Assembly (NCBI GenBank): GCA_947382415.1
Contig: CANCYO010000049.1
Location: forward strand, 1 to 22,561
Length of the DNA: 22,561 nucleotides
Reading direction: 5' to 3'
Source of the DNA: an uncultured Lachnospiraceae bacterium
GTDB lineage: Bacteria; Bacillota; Clostridia; Lachnospirales; Lachnospiraceae
Shown here piece after piece: positions 7,365 to 14,584 of the stretch. Under the pieces are notes generated by a model that saw only the letters and a program-made list of their open reading frames with translations, ran no database searches and was not told the origin of the DNA. A program made the position numbers and the translations under genes. The number at the start of each line of letters is the position of its first letter. Position 1 is the stretch's first letter.

Positions 7365-7419
7365 AATAAACAGTATATAACAGTTGACAACTGATGTGAA
7401 CTGTTATATACTGTTTATT
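7365..7419. promoter_or_regulatory. Perfect 21-bp inverted repeat: operator with four phased half-sites
   Basis: The arm at 7365-7385 is the exact reverse complement of 7399-7419, with a 13-base centre. Within each arm the hexamer occurs twice: AACAGT at 7369-7374 and 7379-7384, and ACTGTT at 7400-7405 and 7410-7415. Centre-to-centre spacings are 10, 21 and 10 bases, so all four lie on about the same face of the helix. The arms flank and overlap the promoter at 7384-7412. This is best read as the operator of the GntR-family regulator encoded just downstream, binding as two dimers or a tetramer. Transcribed, it could also form a long AU-rich hairpin. Confidence 0.7.
7384..7412 (+). promoter_or_regulatory. 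Near-consensus sigma-A promoter of the GntR-ABC operon
   Basis: A perfect -35 TTGACA at 7384-7389, a 17-base spacer, and TATACT at 7407-7412 (5 of 6). Start of transcription is expected near 7419. The -35 abuts the left operator arm and the -10 lies inside the right arm, so a bound regulator would block polymerase. Confidence 0.8.
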
Positions 7420-7422
7420 GCG

Positions 7423-7452
7423 AGGCAGATGTGGCAGCGCATCTGCCTTTTA
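7423..7452 (+). terminator. Hairpin with short T tract (nth terminator or leader attenuator)
   Basis: AGGCAGATG at 7423-7431 pairs perfectly with CATCTGCCT at 7440-7448 across an 8-base loop, followed by TTTTA. It could end transcription coming from nth. Because it starts only about 4 bases after the predicted start of the GntR transcript, it may also form at the extreme 5' end of that mRNA. The T tract is short, so termination strength is uncertain. Confidence 0.55.
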
Positions 7453-7518
7453 TAGTTTCGGAAGTATAAGTGCCGATTTTTGCAAAACACAATCTGCAGA
7501 TGTGAAAGGTTCAGGTTT

Positions 7519-7890
7519 ATGAAAATTATTATCAACAATTCTTCCATGGTGCCAATCTATGAGCAGCTGATGGAACAGATCAAGGGAATGATCGTGAGCG
7601 GAGAGCTTGGCGCGAATACGGCGCTGCCGTCCGTGCGTCTCCTGTCCAGGGAATTGAAGATCAGCGCCCTGACTGTGAAAAAGGCCTATGACGCTCTCGA
7701 GGAGGCCGGGGTGGTGAAAACCATACATGGAAAGGGAACTTTTGTGACTGAGGCCAACAGAAACCTGATGCATGAGGAGCAGATCAGGGAGGTGGAAGGT
7801 CTGCTGGAGGATGCTCTGCGCAGAGGGCGGCTTTATGGCCTTACTTCGGAGGAGCTGAGAGATATTTTTGAGATTCTTTTGGAAAAATAA
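7519..7890 (+). CDS. GntR family transcriptional regulator, YtrA subfamily
   Basis: A 123-residue repressor-type protein with the N-terminal winged helix-turn-helix (residues ~8-75: PIYEQLMEQIKGMI, then LPSVRLLSRELKISALTVKK with the recognition helix, then the wing HGKGTFV) and only a short helical C-terminus. That is the YtrA architecture, with no room for a large effector-binding domain. Such regulators usually control the ABC transporter genes next to them, as YtrA and PmtR do. ATG at 7519 fits the family length and has AAAGG upstream. A TTG at 7480 in the same frame would add 13 unmatched residues. It leads an operon with the ATPase and permease, and the 21-bp dyad upstream is its likely binding site. 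Confidence 0.92.
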   Translation: MKIIINNSSMVPIYEQLMEQIKGMIVSGELGANTALPSVRLLSRELKISALTVKKAYDALEEAGVVKTIHGKGTFVTEANRNLMHEEQIREVEGLLEDALRRGRLYGLTSEELRDIFEILLEK

Positions 7891-7934
7891 GCGCCGGAGC
7901 AGAAAACGGATTTGAAAGAAAATGGAGGTGCAGC

Positions 7935-8786
7935 ATGCTTAAAATCGAAGGCTTGCAGAAAAGATACGGCAGTTTTGAATTAAATTGTACCATGGAGGTG
8001 CCGCAGGGGAAGATCGTCGGGCTGATCGGACCAAACGGAGCGGGAAAGACTACTGTTTTTAAGTCAGCTCTGGGGCTGATCAGACCGGATGGTGGGGAGG
8101 CGGAGCTCTTTGGCATACCGGCTGGGAGACTTTCAGATCGGGAAAGACAGCTCTGCGGAGTGGCCCTGTCGGGTTCCGGTTTTTCCGGATGGCTCTGTGT
8201 CAGGGATGTGGCCGCAATGATGGTAAAGCTTTATCCGGAGTTTGACAGGCAGGGATTTTTGGAGAAATGCGAGAGATTCCATCTGCCGCTGAACAAGAAG
8301 CTCAAGGAGTTTTCCACAGGAATGCAGGCCAAGTTTAAGGTGATCTCAGCGATCTCACACGGGGCAAAACTTTTGATTCTGGATGAGCCCACCGCCGGTC
8401 TGGATGTGATGGCCCGGGATGAAGTGCTCACGCTTTTGCGGGAGTTTATGGAGGATGAGGAGCGGGCGATTTTGATCAGTTCCCATATATCTTCGGATCT
8501 GGAGAATCTGTGTGATGAGGTGTATATGATCAATGAGGGACAGATTGTCTTTCATGAAGAGACCTACAGGCTGTTGGATCAGTATGCTGTATTAAAGGTG
8601 AATGAGAAACAGTATGACGAAATGGATAAAAAATATCTTCTGCGCGTCAAACGGGAGCCTTACGGCTACCAGTGCCTGACCGGGGAGAGACAGTTTTATC
8701 TGGACAATTATCCGGGCATTGTGGTGGAGAAAAACGGTATTGACGAGTTGATCTATATGATGATAAAGGGGGAAGCGTTATGTTAG
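7935..8786 (+). CDS. ABC transporter ATP-binding protein (YtrB/PmtA-like)
   Basis: A 283-residue ABC ATPase that would energise the permease encoded next. Walker A is GPNGAGKTT at residues 32-40, the signature loop is the divergent FSTGMQ at 126-131, Walker B is LLILDEP with Asp150 and Glu151, and the switch His lies in ISSHIS. The Q-loop position reads ALSGSGFSG without a glutamine, as in several exporters of this subfamily. About 70 extra residues after the ATPase core are typical of YtrB-type proteins. The start is supported by AATGGAGGTGCAGC. Its last 7 bases overlap the permease gene, indicating coupled translation. The substrate is not shown; relatives export peptides such as phenol-soluble modulins or respond to cell-wall antibiotics. 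Confidence 0.92.
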   Translation: MLKIEGLQKRYGSFELNCTMEVPQGKIVGLIGPNGAGKTTVFKSALGLIRPDGGEAELFGIPAGRLSDRERQLCGVALSGSGFSGWLCVRDVAAMMVKLYPEFDRQGFLEKCERFHLPLNKKLKEFSTGMQAKFKVISAISHGAKLLILDEPTAGLDVMARDEVLTLLREFMEDEERAILISSHISSDLENLCDEVYMINEGQIVFHEETYRLLDQYAVLKVNEKQYDEMDKKYLLRVKREPYGYQCLTGERQFYLDNYPGIVVEKNGIDELIYMMIKGEALC

Positions 8787-9430
8787 GACTGATAGTAAAG
8801 GATATTCGTCTGATCAAAAATCAGGGTATTGTGATGATTCTGTTATTTGTGGGTGTCATGGGAGTTCTTATGATCAACACGATGAATCCTCAGGGCTTTG
8901 TGGCTTATGCTGCTGTAATGGGTGTCATTTATGCTTTTAATACGATCAGTTATGATTCCTATGAGAATGGCTATTCGTTTTTGTTCACGCTCCCTGTGAG
9001 CCGGAAGCTGTACGCTGCGGAGAAATATGTGCTGGCAGTTATCTTTTCGCTTGGCGCAAGTCTGGCAGGCGGTGTCGTGGTTGAGATCGTAAAGGGCGAT
9101 ATCTCTCATTTCCTGAGCAATTGTCTCAGTTATCTGCTTATGTGGGCTGTGGTGCTCTGGATGCCTATTGTAATGCTTCCGCTGCAGTTGAAATTCGGTG
9201 CGGAAAACAGCAGGATTGTAACGATCCTTGTATTCGGAATCTGTGCGGCAGTGGTATATCTGGCAATGAGCTCGAAGGGCATTGTGGAAGAAGCTGCCGG
9301 TTTCCTCAAAAGGCTGAATGAAACAGTGGGTGAGACAGGAATGCTTGCCATTACCCTTCTGGTTACTGCGGCGGCCTTTGTGCTGTCCATGTTCATCAGT
9401 ATGCGCATTATGGAGAAAAAAGAGTTTTAG
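8780..9430 (+). CDS. ABC-2 type transporter permease
   Basis: A 216-residue membrane protein with about six hydrophobic segments: near residues 15-33, 38-56, 83-103, 113-133, 145-162 and 188-208. The segment NTISYDSYENGYSFLFTLPV followed by SRKLYAAEKYVL is the hallmark of the small ABC-2 permeases (ABC2_membrane_5 type) that pair with YtrB/PmtA-like ATPases. It overlaps the end of the ATPase gene by 7 bases and its ribosome binding site, AAAGGGGGAAG, lies inside that gene. It would form a homodimeric transmembrane channel for export. It is the last gene of the regulator-ATPase-permease cassette. I see no hairpin terminator after it. Confidence 0.88.
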   Translation: MLGLIVKDIRLIKNQGIVMILLFVGVMGVLMINTMNPQGFVAYAAVMGVIYAFNTISYDSYENGYSFLFTLPVSRKLYAAEKYVLAVIFSLGASLAGGVVVEIVKGDISHFLSNCLSYLLMWAVVLWMPIVMLPLQLKFGAENSRIVTILVFGICAAVVYLAMSSKGIVEEAAGFLKRLNETVGETGMLAITLLVTAAAFVLSMFISMRIMEKKEF

Positions 9431-9496
9431 GGTGGGCGCGCCGGAAGATTCTGCATATGATATCGTAAGATGTACTTGAAAGTCATGGTGGTTTTT

Positions 9497-10639
9497 ATGC
9501 AGATTTATGTGGTTCAGCCGGGCGATACCGTGGATACCATTGCGGAGAACACAGGAGTATCCGCCGATCAGATCACACAGGACAATCAGATCACATATCC
9601 TTATGAGCTTGCCGTGGGGCAGGCTCTTTTGATTACGGACGGGGAGAGAAACCCGTCCCGGAGTATCAGTGCCGGCGGTTATGCCTATCCTTTTATCAGT
9701 CCCTGGGTATTGGAGCAGACGCTGCCCTATCTGTCGGAGCTTCCGGTTTTTTCATATGGATTTACAAGTTATGGAGCGCTGCTTGCGCCCAATTGGGACG
9801 ACGAGTGGATGATCGCGGCGGCAAGACAGCAGGGAGTGCAGCCGATCCTCACACTGACGCCCTTTGGGGAGGACGGGAATTTTAATAATAATCTGATCAC
9901 TTCTGTGGTCAACAATCCCGCTTACACGGAAAATCTGATACAGAATCTTCTGACTGTGATGAGGGAGAAGGGGTATCAGGGTGTGGATATCGATTTTGAA
10001 TATATTCTGGCCTCGGACAGGGATGCGTTCACGGAATTTGTGCGTCAGGTGGCGGAGACCATGCGCGCAAACGGATATCACACCTCTGTGGCGCTGGCAC
10101 CCAAGACCTCTGCGGATCAGCAGGGGCTGCTCTATGAGGGCAAGGATTACGGCGCTCTGGGGGCGGTGGCGGATCATGTGCTTTTGATGACGTACGAGTG
10201 GGGTTATACCTACGGCCCGCCAATGGCCGTGGCCCCCATTAATCAGGTGCGCCGGGTGGTGGAGTATGCCCTGACGGAGATCCCGGCGGAGAAGATCGAT
10301 CTGGGCATTCCGAACTATGGCTACGACTGGCCCCTTCCCTATGAACGGGGGGTGACAAAGGCTACCACCATCGGCAATGTGGAGGCAGTGCGCATCGCCA
10401 TCGCCCGGGGCGCCGCGATTCAGTTTGACGGTCTGGCCCAGAGCCCGTATTTTCACTATGTCGCCCAGGAGACGGGGGTGGAGCACGAGGTCTGGTTTGA
10501 GGATGTGCGCAGCCTGCAGGCTAAGTTTAATCTGATCAAAGAATTCGGACTGCGGGGATGCGGATACTGGCAGATCATGAAATGGTTCAAGGCCAACTGG
10601 CTGCTGCTTGCGGATAATTTTTATGTCTTTAAAGGATAG
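9497..10639 (+). CDS. LysM + glycoside hydrolase family 18 protein (SleL/YaaH-like spore germination hydrolase)
   Basis: A 380-residue protein with one LysM peptidoglycan-binding domain (residues ~2-46, beginning IYVVQPGDTVDTIAENTGV) and a GH18 barrel (~57-375). The GH18 active-site motif is present as VDIDFEY, with Asp164, Asp166 and catalytic Glu168. The downstream MTYEWGY and GYWQIMKW blocks match barrel strands 6 and 8. This architecture is that of SleL/YaaH, N-acetylglucosaminidases that act on spore cortex fragments during germination. There is no signal peptide, which is normal for proteins loaded into the spore coat. ATG at 9497 is chosen over the in-frame ATG at 9470 because LysM starts immediately and GGTGG lies just upstream. 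Chitinase activity is the alternative. Confidence 0.9.
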   Translation: MQIYVVQPGDTVDTIAENTGVSADQITQDNQITYPYELAVGQALLITDGERNPSRSISAGGYAYPFISPWVLEQTLPYLSELPVFSYGFTSYGALLAPNWDDEWMIAAARQQGVQPILTLTPFGEDGNFNNNLITSVVNNPAYTENLIQNLLTVMREKGYQGVDIDFEYILASDRDAFTEFVRQVAETMRANGYHTSVALAPKTSADQQGLLYEGKDYGALGAVADHVLLMTYEWGYTYGPPMAVAPINQVRRVVEYALTEIPAEKIDLGIPNYGYDWPLPYERGVTKATTIGNVEAVRIAIARGAAIQFDGLAQSPYFHYVAQETGVEHEVWFEDVRSLQAKFNLIKEFGLRGCGYWQIMKWFKANWLLLADNFYVFKG

Positions 10640-10656
10640 CCAATTTATGGTAAAAT
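10628..10656 (+). promoter_or_regulatory. Candidate extended -10 promoter before the SulP gene
   Basis: TTTAAA at 10628-10633 (4 of 6), a 17-base spacer, TAAAAT at 10651-10656 (5 of 6), and the extended -10 dinucleotide TG at 10648-10649. It overlaps the last codons of the GH18 gene. It would drive the SulP gene and perhaps the downstream run through ybeY. Confidence 0.5.
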
Positions 10657-10682
10657 AAAAATACTAGCAGGGAGGAAGGCGG

Positions 10683-12869
10683 ATGGCTGTTTTTAAGACA
10701 TTGCAGGGGTACAAAAAGGAATATGCGTTGAAGGATCTGCTGTCGGGAATCGTGATGGCGGCAGTGTCCATCCCCATTTCCATGGGATATGCGGAGGTGG
10801 CGGGGATTCCCGCCATATACGGGCTGTACGGCTCGGTGTTTCCGATTCTGCTCTTTGCGCTCTTCTCCACATCGAGACAGTTTATTTTCGGGGTAGATGC
10901 CGCTCCGGCGGCCATTGTGGGAGCGGCGCTGTCCACCTGGGGGATTGCCGCGGGCTCCGGGGAGGCGCTGGTCTATGTGCCCATGACGGCGCTGTTTACG
11001 GGACTCTGGCTGTTGGTGTTTTATTTCCTGAGGGCGGGGAAGATGGTGGATTATATTTCTACGCCTGTGATGGGAGGTTTTATCAGCGGCATTTCGGTGA
11101 CCATCATTCTGATGCAGGTGCCAAAGGTTCTGGGGAGCGGCTCCGGTTCGGGAGAGCTTCCGGAGTTATTGCGGCATATTTATGATGCGCTGCGGCAGAT
11201 TCATCCCCTGTCCGTGGCGCTGGGAGTAATCTCCCTCATTGTTATCGTGGCTGCGGGGAAGCTTGTCCCGAAGTTTCCCATGGCTATCGTTGTCATGGCT
11301 TTCGGCGTGTTCTTAACCTGTGTGTGCCATGTGGATGCATATGGGGTGAAACTGCTGGCACAGGTGGAGCCGGGACTGCCAAAGCTGAGTTTGCCCCGGA
11401 TTGACCAGGTGGATATCAGTCAGGTGATGGGGCGCAGTCTCATGGTGGCGTTGGTGGTCATGTCGGAGACTTTGCTCTCAGAGAATAATTTTGCTTTTCG
11501 CAATGGTTATAAAATAGATGACAACCGGGAGGTCCTGGCCTGTGCGGCAGGAAATATCGCGGCGGCTCTTGTGGGGTGCTGTCCTGTGAACGGCAGCATT
11601 TCCCGAACCTCCATGAACGATCAGTATGGGGGCAAGACACAGGCCGTGTCCATCGTGGCGGCGGGGGCGATGGCGCTCCTTCTCTTGTTCGGAACCGGAT
11701 TCATCGGCTATCTGCCCGTTCCGGTTCTGACGGCCATCGTGATCTCCGCATTGATGAAGGTGGTGGAGTGGGATCTGGCCAGGCGGCTGTTTCAGGTGAG
11801 CAGGCGGGAGTTTGCTATTTTTGCGGCGGCCTTTGTGGGGGTATTGATGCTGGGGACGATCTACGGCGTCATCATCGGCATCGTGCTCTCATTTGTGGCG
11901 GTGATCCTGCGCAAGTCCAATCCTGCCAGAACTTTTCTGGGCGTCATTCCGGGGAAGGAGGGCTTTTATGACAGGCGCAAGAACCGCTATGCCTGTGAGA
12001 TACAGGGTGTAAAGCTGTATCAGTTCGGAGAGAGTCTGTTTTTTGCCAATGTGAAGGTCTTTCAGGAGGATATCGAGAACTGCATCGAGGAGGATACCCG
12101 GGCAGTGATCGTGGACATGGGAACGGTGGCCGGCATCGATATCACGGCGGCGGACAGGCTTGCCCTCATGGCGGACAGCCTGTTCGGGAGAGGAATCCGG
12201 TTTTATCTGACGGAGCACAAAGAAAGCATTAATGAACAGATGCGCCAGCTTGGCATCGGGCGTCTCATTGAGGAGGGTCATGTCAGGAGAACCGTTACGG
12301 CGGCTCTGCATGATGCGGGCTTTCAGGCTCCCTACCCTCTGAAAGCGCCAGACGGAGAGAGCGGAAGGAGGCTGCACAGTCTGTCTGCGGAGACGGAGAA
12401 TACGCTGGAGGAATTCGCATGGGCATTCGGGGAGGATGCCGTGAATCACATCGAGAAGCAGGTGCATGCCATCATCAGCCGGATACATCAGATACCGGAG
12501 TTGGAAAAACTGATGGAAGAAGGGCTTGAGGGGCATCTGGAAGCGTGGAAGTGGCTGGGGGCCATCGACGAGGATGAGCTGGTGCGGCGCGTGGAACTGC
12601 ATATGGATGAGCTGCCCGAGGATATGCTGACCGGGAAAAACAGCGTCGTCATATGGAAGCTTTTGGAGGAGTGGAGAGAGCGCATCAGGGAGCGTCTTAA
12701 GAGAGAGGACCCGGAGGAACTGGAGAGGCTGGTGGCCTACCGGCAAAAGCTGGAACAGAGGCTGGAAGAGCAGAACCCGGAGGCGGCAAGGCGGCTGCAT
12801 GAGAGGGAAGCTGCGGCTGCGGGCAGGGTTTCCAGGATGGGGACAGCGGATTCTGATAAGACGGTGTGA
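10683..12869 (+). CDS. SulP family anion transporter with STAS domain and long C-terminal extension
   Basis: A 728-residue SLC26/SulP protein. The N-terminal ~420 residues are membrane-embedded, starting with the typical LLSGIVMAAVSIPISMGYAE and GLYGSVFP, and including NGSISRTSMND in the core. A cytoplasmic STAS domain spans ~440-550, with the nucleotide/regulatory strand VIVDMGTVAGIDITAADRLA. Family members move sulfate, bicarbonate, dicarboxylates or other anions; the substrate cannot be read here. Usual bacterial length is 550-600, so the last ~178 residues are extra: a highly charged helical tail with LEEFAWAFGEDAV and a coiled-coil-like ERIRERLKREDPEELERL. GGGAGGAAGGCGG precedes the ATG. 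The pyrimidine phosphorylase gene starts 19 bases after its stop, so they are probably cotranscribed. Confidence 0.9.
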   Translation: MAVFKTLQGYKKEYALKDLLSGIVMAAVSIPISMGYAEVAGIPAIYGLYGSVFPILLFALFSTSRQFIFGVDAAPAAIVGAALSTWGIAAGSGEALVYVPMTALFTGLWLLVFYFLRAGKMVDYISTPVMGGFISGISVTIILMQVPKVLGSGSGSGELPELLRHIYDALRQIHPLSVALGVISLIVIVAAGKLVPKFPMAIVVMAFGVFLTCVCHVDAYGVKLLAQVEPGLPKLSLPRIDQVDISQVMGRSLMVALVVMSETLLSENNFAFRNGYKIDDNREVLACAAGNIAAALVGCCPVNGSISRTSMNDQYGGKTQAVSIVAAGAMALLLLFGTGFIGYLPVPVLTAIVISALMKVVEWDLARRLFQVSRREFAIFAAAFVGVLMLGTIYGVIIGIVLSFVAVILRKSNPARTFLGVIPGKEGFYDRRKNRYACEIQGVKLYQFGESLFFANVKVFQEDIENCIEEDTRAVIVDMGTVAGIDITAADRLALMADSLFGRGIRFYLTEHKESINEQMRQLGIGRLIEEGHVRRTVTAALHDAGFQAPYPLKAPDGESGRRLHSLSAETENTLEEFAWAFGEDAVNHIEKQVHAIISRIHQIPELEKLMEEGLEGHLEAWKWLGAIDEDELVRRVELHMDELPEDMLTGKNSVVIWKLLEEWRERIRERLKREDPEELERLVAYRQKLEQRLEEQNPEAARRLHEREAAAAGRVSRMGTADSDKTV

Positions 12870-12888
12870 GCGGACAGGAGGTATCGCT

Positions 12889-14196
12889 ATGAGAATGTAT
12901 GATATCATTATGAAGAAGCGTAACGGAGGGGAATTGTCCCGGGAGGAGATCGAGTTTTTTGTGGAGGGCTATACGAAGGAAGAGATTCCCGATTATCAGG
13001 CCTCTGCGCTGATGATGGCCATCTATTTTCAGAAGATGACGGAGGCGGAGACCCATGCCCTCACCATGGCCATGGCGCACAGCGGGGATATGCTGGATCT
13101 GTCCGGAATCCGCGGTGTCAAAGTGGATAAGCACAGCACCGGCGGAGTGGGGGATAAGACTTCGCTTGCGCTGACGCCCATGGCGGCGGCCTGCGGTATT
13201 TCCGTGGCCAAGATGAGCGGCAGGGGACTTGGGCACACCGGAGGCACCATCGACAAGCTGGAGAGCTTTGCGGGCTTTTCCACGGCGATTTCCACCCAAG
13301 AGTTTATTGACAATGTCAACCGCATCGGCATCTCCATCATGGGACAGACTGCAGACCTTGCGCCTGCGGACAAGAAGCTTTATGCGCTGCGTGATGTGAC
13401 GGCCACGGTGGATAATCTGTCTCTGATCGCCAGCTCCATCATGAGCAAGAAACTGGCGGCGGGGGCGGACGCCATCGTGCTGGATGTGAAGACGGGCAGC
13501 GGGGCTTTCATGAAGCGGGAGGAGGATGCGCTGGCGTTGGCCAGAGAGATGGTGGCCATAGGGAGGGCTGCGGGGAAAAATACCATCGCAGTGATCTCCG
13601 ACATGGATCAGCCTCTGGGCCGGGCGGTGGGCAATGTCCTGGAGGTGAAGGAGGCCATCGCCGAGTTAAACGGCGCGGGTCCGGCGGATTTTCATGAGCT
13701 CTGCCTTGCGCTGGGCAGTCAAATGCTGATCGCAGGAGGAAAAGCGGAGGACGAGACAAAAGCCAGGGTGATGCTGGAGCAGGTTATAGCGGACGGCAGT
13801 GCGCTCAGGAAGCTTGCGGAGTTTGTGGAGGCGCAGGGCGGGGACAGCGCGGCCGTTTATGATCCTGAGCGTCTGCCAAAAGCTTCTGTCATAAGGCCCG
13901 TTCCTGCTCCCCGGGACGGTTATGTGCAGCGCATTGCCTGTGACGAGGTGGGAATCTGTTCGCTGGTCCTTGGCGGCGGCCGGGAGACAAAAGAGAGTGA
14001 GCTGGATCTGTCGGTGGGTCTGGTGCTGGAGAAAAAGGTGGGAGATCCTGTGAAGGCCGGAGAGCCTCTGGCTTATCTCCACGCAAACGATGAGAACAAA
14101 TGTCTGGCGGCATATGAGCGCTTCCTCGGGGCATATGTGATCGGCGACGAGAGGCCTGACCGGACCGGCTGCGGGATAATTAAAGGAATTATTTAG
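12889..14196 (+). CDS. pdp: Pyrimidine-nucleoside phosphorylase
   Basis: A 435-residue enzyme that splits uridine, thymidine or deoxyuridine with phosphate into the base and (deoxy)ribose-1-phosphate, for nucleoside salvage. Landmark residues fall at the positions known for Firmicutes Pdp: the phosphate-binding KHSTGG at Lys81-Ser83, the potassium-site loop at 88-90, Arg168 in YALRDVTAT, and Lys187 in IMSKKLA. GRGLGHTGGTIDKLES is also intact. This numbering match fixes the start at ATG 12889, which has ACAGGAGGTATCGCT upstream; longer in-frame extensions lie inside the SulP gene. The C-terminal PYNP domain is present (EKKVGDPVKAGEPLAYLHA). Length is normal. yqfC follows after 2 bases, an unusual partner for it. 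Confidence 0.96.
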   Translation: MRMYDIIMKKRNGGELSREEIEFFVEGYTKEEIPDYQASALMMAIYFQKMTEAETHALTMAMAHSGDMLDLSGIRGVKVDKHSTGGVGDKTSLALTPMAAACGISVAKMSGRGLGHTGGTIDKLESFAGFSTAISTQEFIDNVNRIGISIMGQTADLAPADKKLYALRDVTATVDNLSLIASSIMSKKLAAGADAIVLDVKTGSGAFMKREEDALALAREMVAIGRAAGKNTIAVISDMDQPLGRAVGNVLEVKEAIAELNGAGPADFHELCLALGSQMLIAGGKAEDETKARVMLEQVIADGSALRKLAEFVEAQGGDSAAVYDPERLPKASVIRPVPAPRDGYVQRIACDEVGICSLVLGGGRETKESELDLSVGLVLEKKVGDPVKAGEPLAYLHANDENKCLAAYERFLGAYVIGDERPDRTGCGIIKGII

Positions 14197-14198
14197 TC

Positions 14199-14558
14199 AT
14201 GGATGCGCCTCCCGCGACATACCTTGGTAGTATGAAAAATGTATCAAGATCCAATCAAAAAAATGCAAGGCAAGCCGGCGCGGCGCAGTCGGAGGCGGCG
14301 CAGAAGAAGGCAAAACTTTTGGAATCGCTGCAGCTTCCCCGGGACGTCTGTCTGGGGGCGCTTCGGGTGACGCTCACCGGAAGTACGGAAGCGTGGGTGG
14401 AAAATTACAGGGGGCTTCTGGAGTATTCGGAACAGTGCATTCTCCTGCAGGGAAAGACCTGCCAGGTCCGTTTTGAGGGTACCGGCCTCACCATTGATTA
14501 CTACACGAATGAGGATATGAAGATAAGCGGCTGTATTCAAAATGTCCGATATCTGTAG
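14199..14558 (+). CDS. yqfC: Sporulation protein YqfC (YabP/YqfC family)
   Basis: A 119-residue protein whose C-terminal ~75 residues form the YabP/YqfC domain: LRVTLTGSTEAWVENYRGLL, then YSEQCILLQG, GTGLTIDYYTNEDMKISG and the closing IQNVRYL. YqfC is a sporulation protein made under mother-cell control in Bacillus and is always paired with YqfD, as here; its biochemical role is unresolved. The N-terminal ~35 residues are a low-complexity Ala/Gln/Lys stretch. ATG at 14199 has AAAGGA about 12 bases upstream. An internal ATG at 14232 would give the more usual ~108 residues but lacks a ribosome binding site, so the start is uncertain. Confidence 0.88.
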   Translation: MDAPPATYLGSMKNVSRSNQKNARQAGAAQSEAAQKKAKLLESLQLPRDVCLGALRVTLTGSTEAWVENYRGLLEYSEQCILLQGKTCQVRFEGTGLTIDYYTNEDMKISGCIQNVRYL

Positions 14559-14584
14559 ACAATGTGCGGGAAGGGGAGAAGGGT

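Noticed and set aside
9454..9462. CATATGATA before the GH18 gene, matching the sigma-K -10 pattern CATANNNTA
   Set aside because: No acceptable -35 lies 16-18 bases upstream, where the sequence is G-rich, so a match this short is likely chance.
10018..10250. High-G+C tract inside the GH18 gene that could suggest a foreign insert
   Set aside because: The reading frame and GH18 barrel motifs run through without a break, and base composition is similar to the following SulP and pdp genes.
12799..12888. Upstream in-frame extension of pyrimidine-nucleoside phosphorylase
   Set aside because: It lies within the SulP gene, and known catalytic residue numbering (Lys81, Arg168, Lys187) places the start at 12889.
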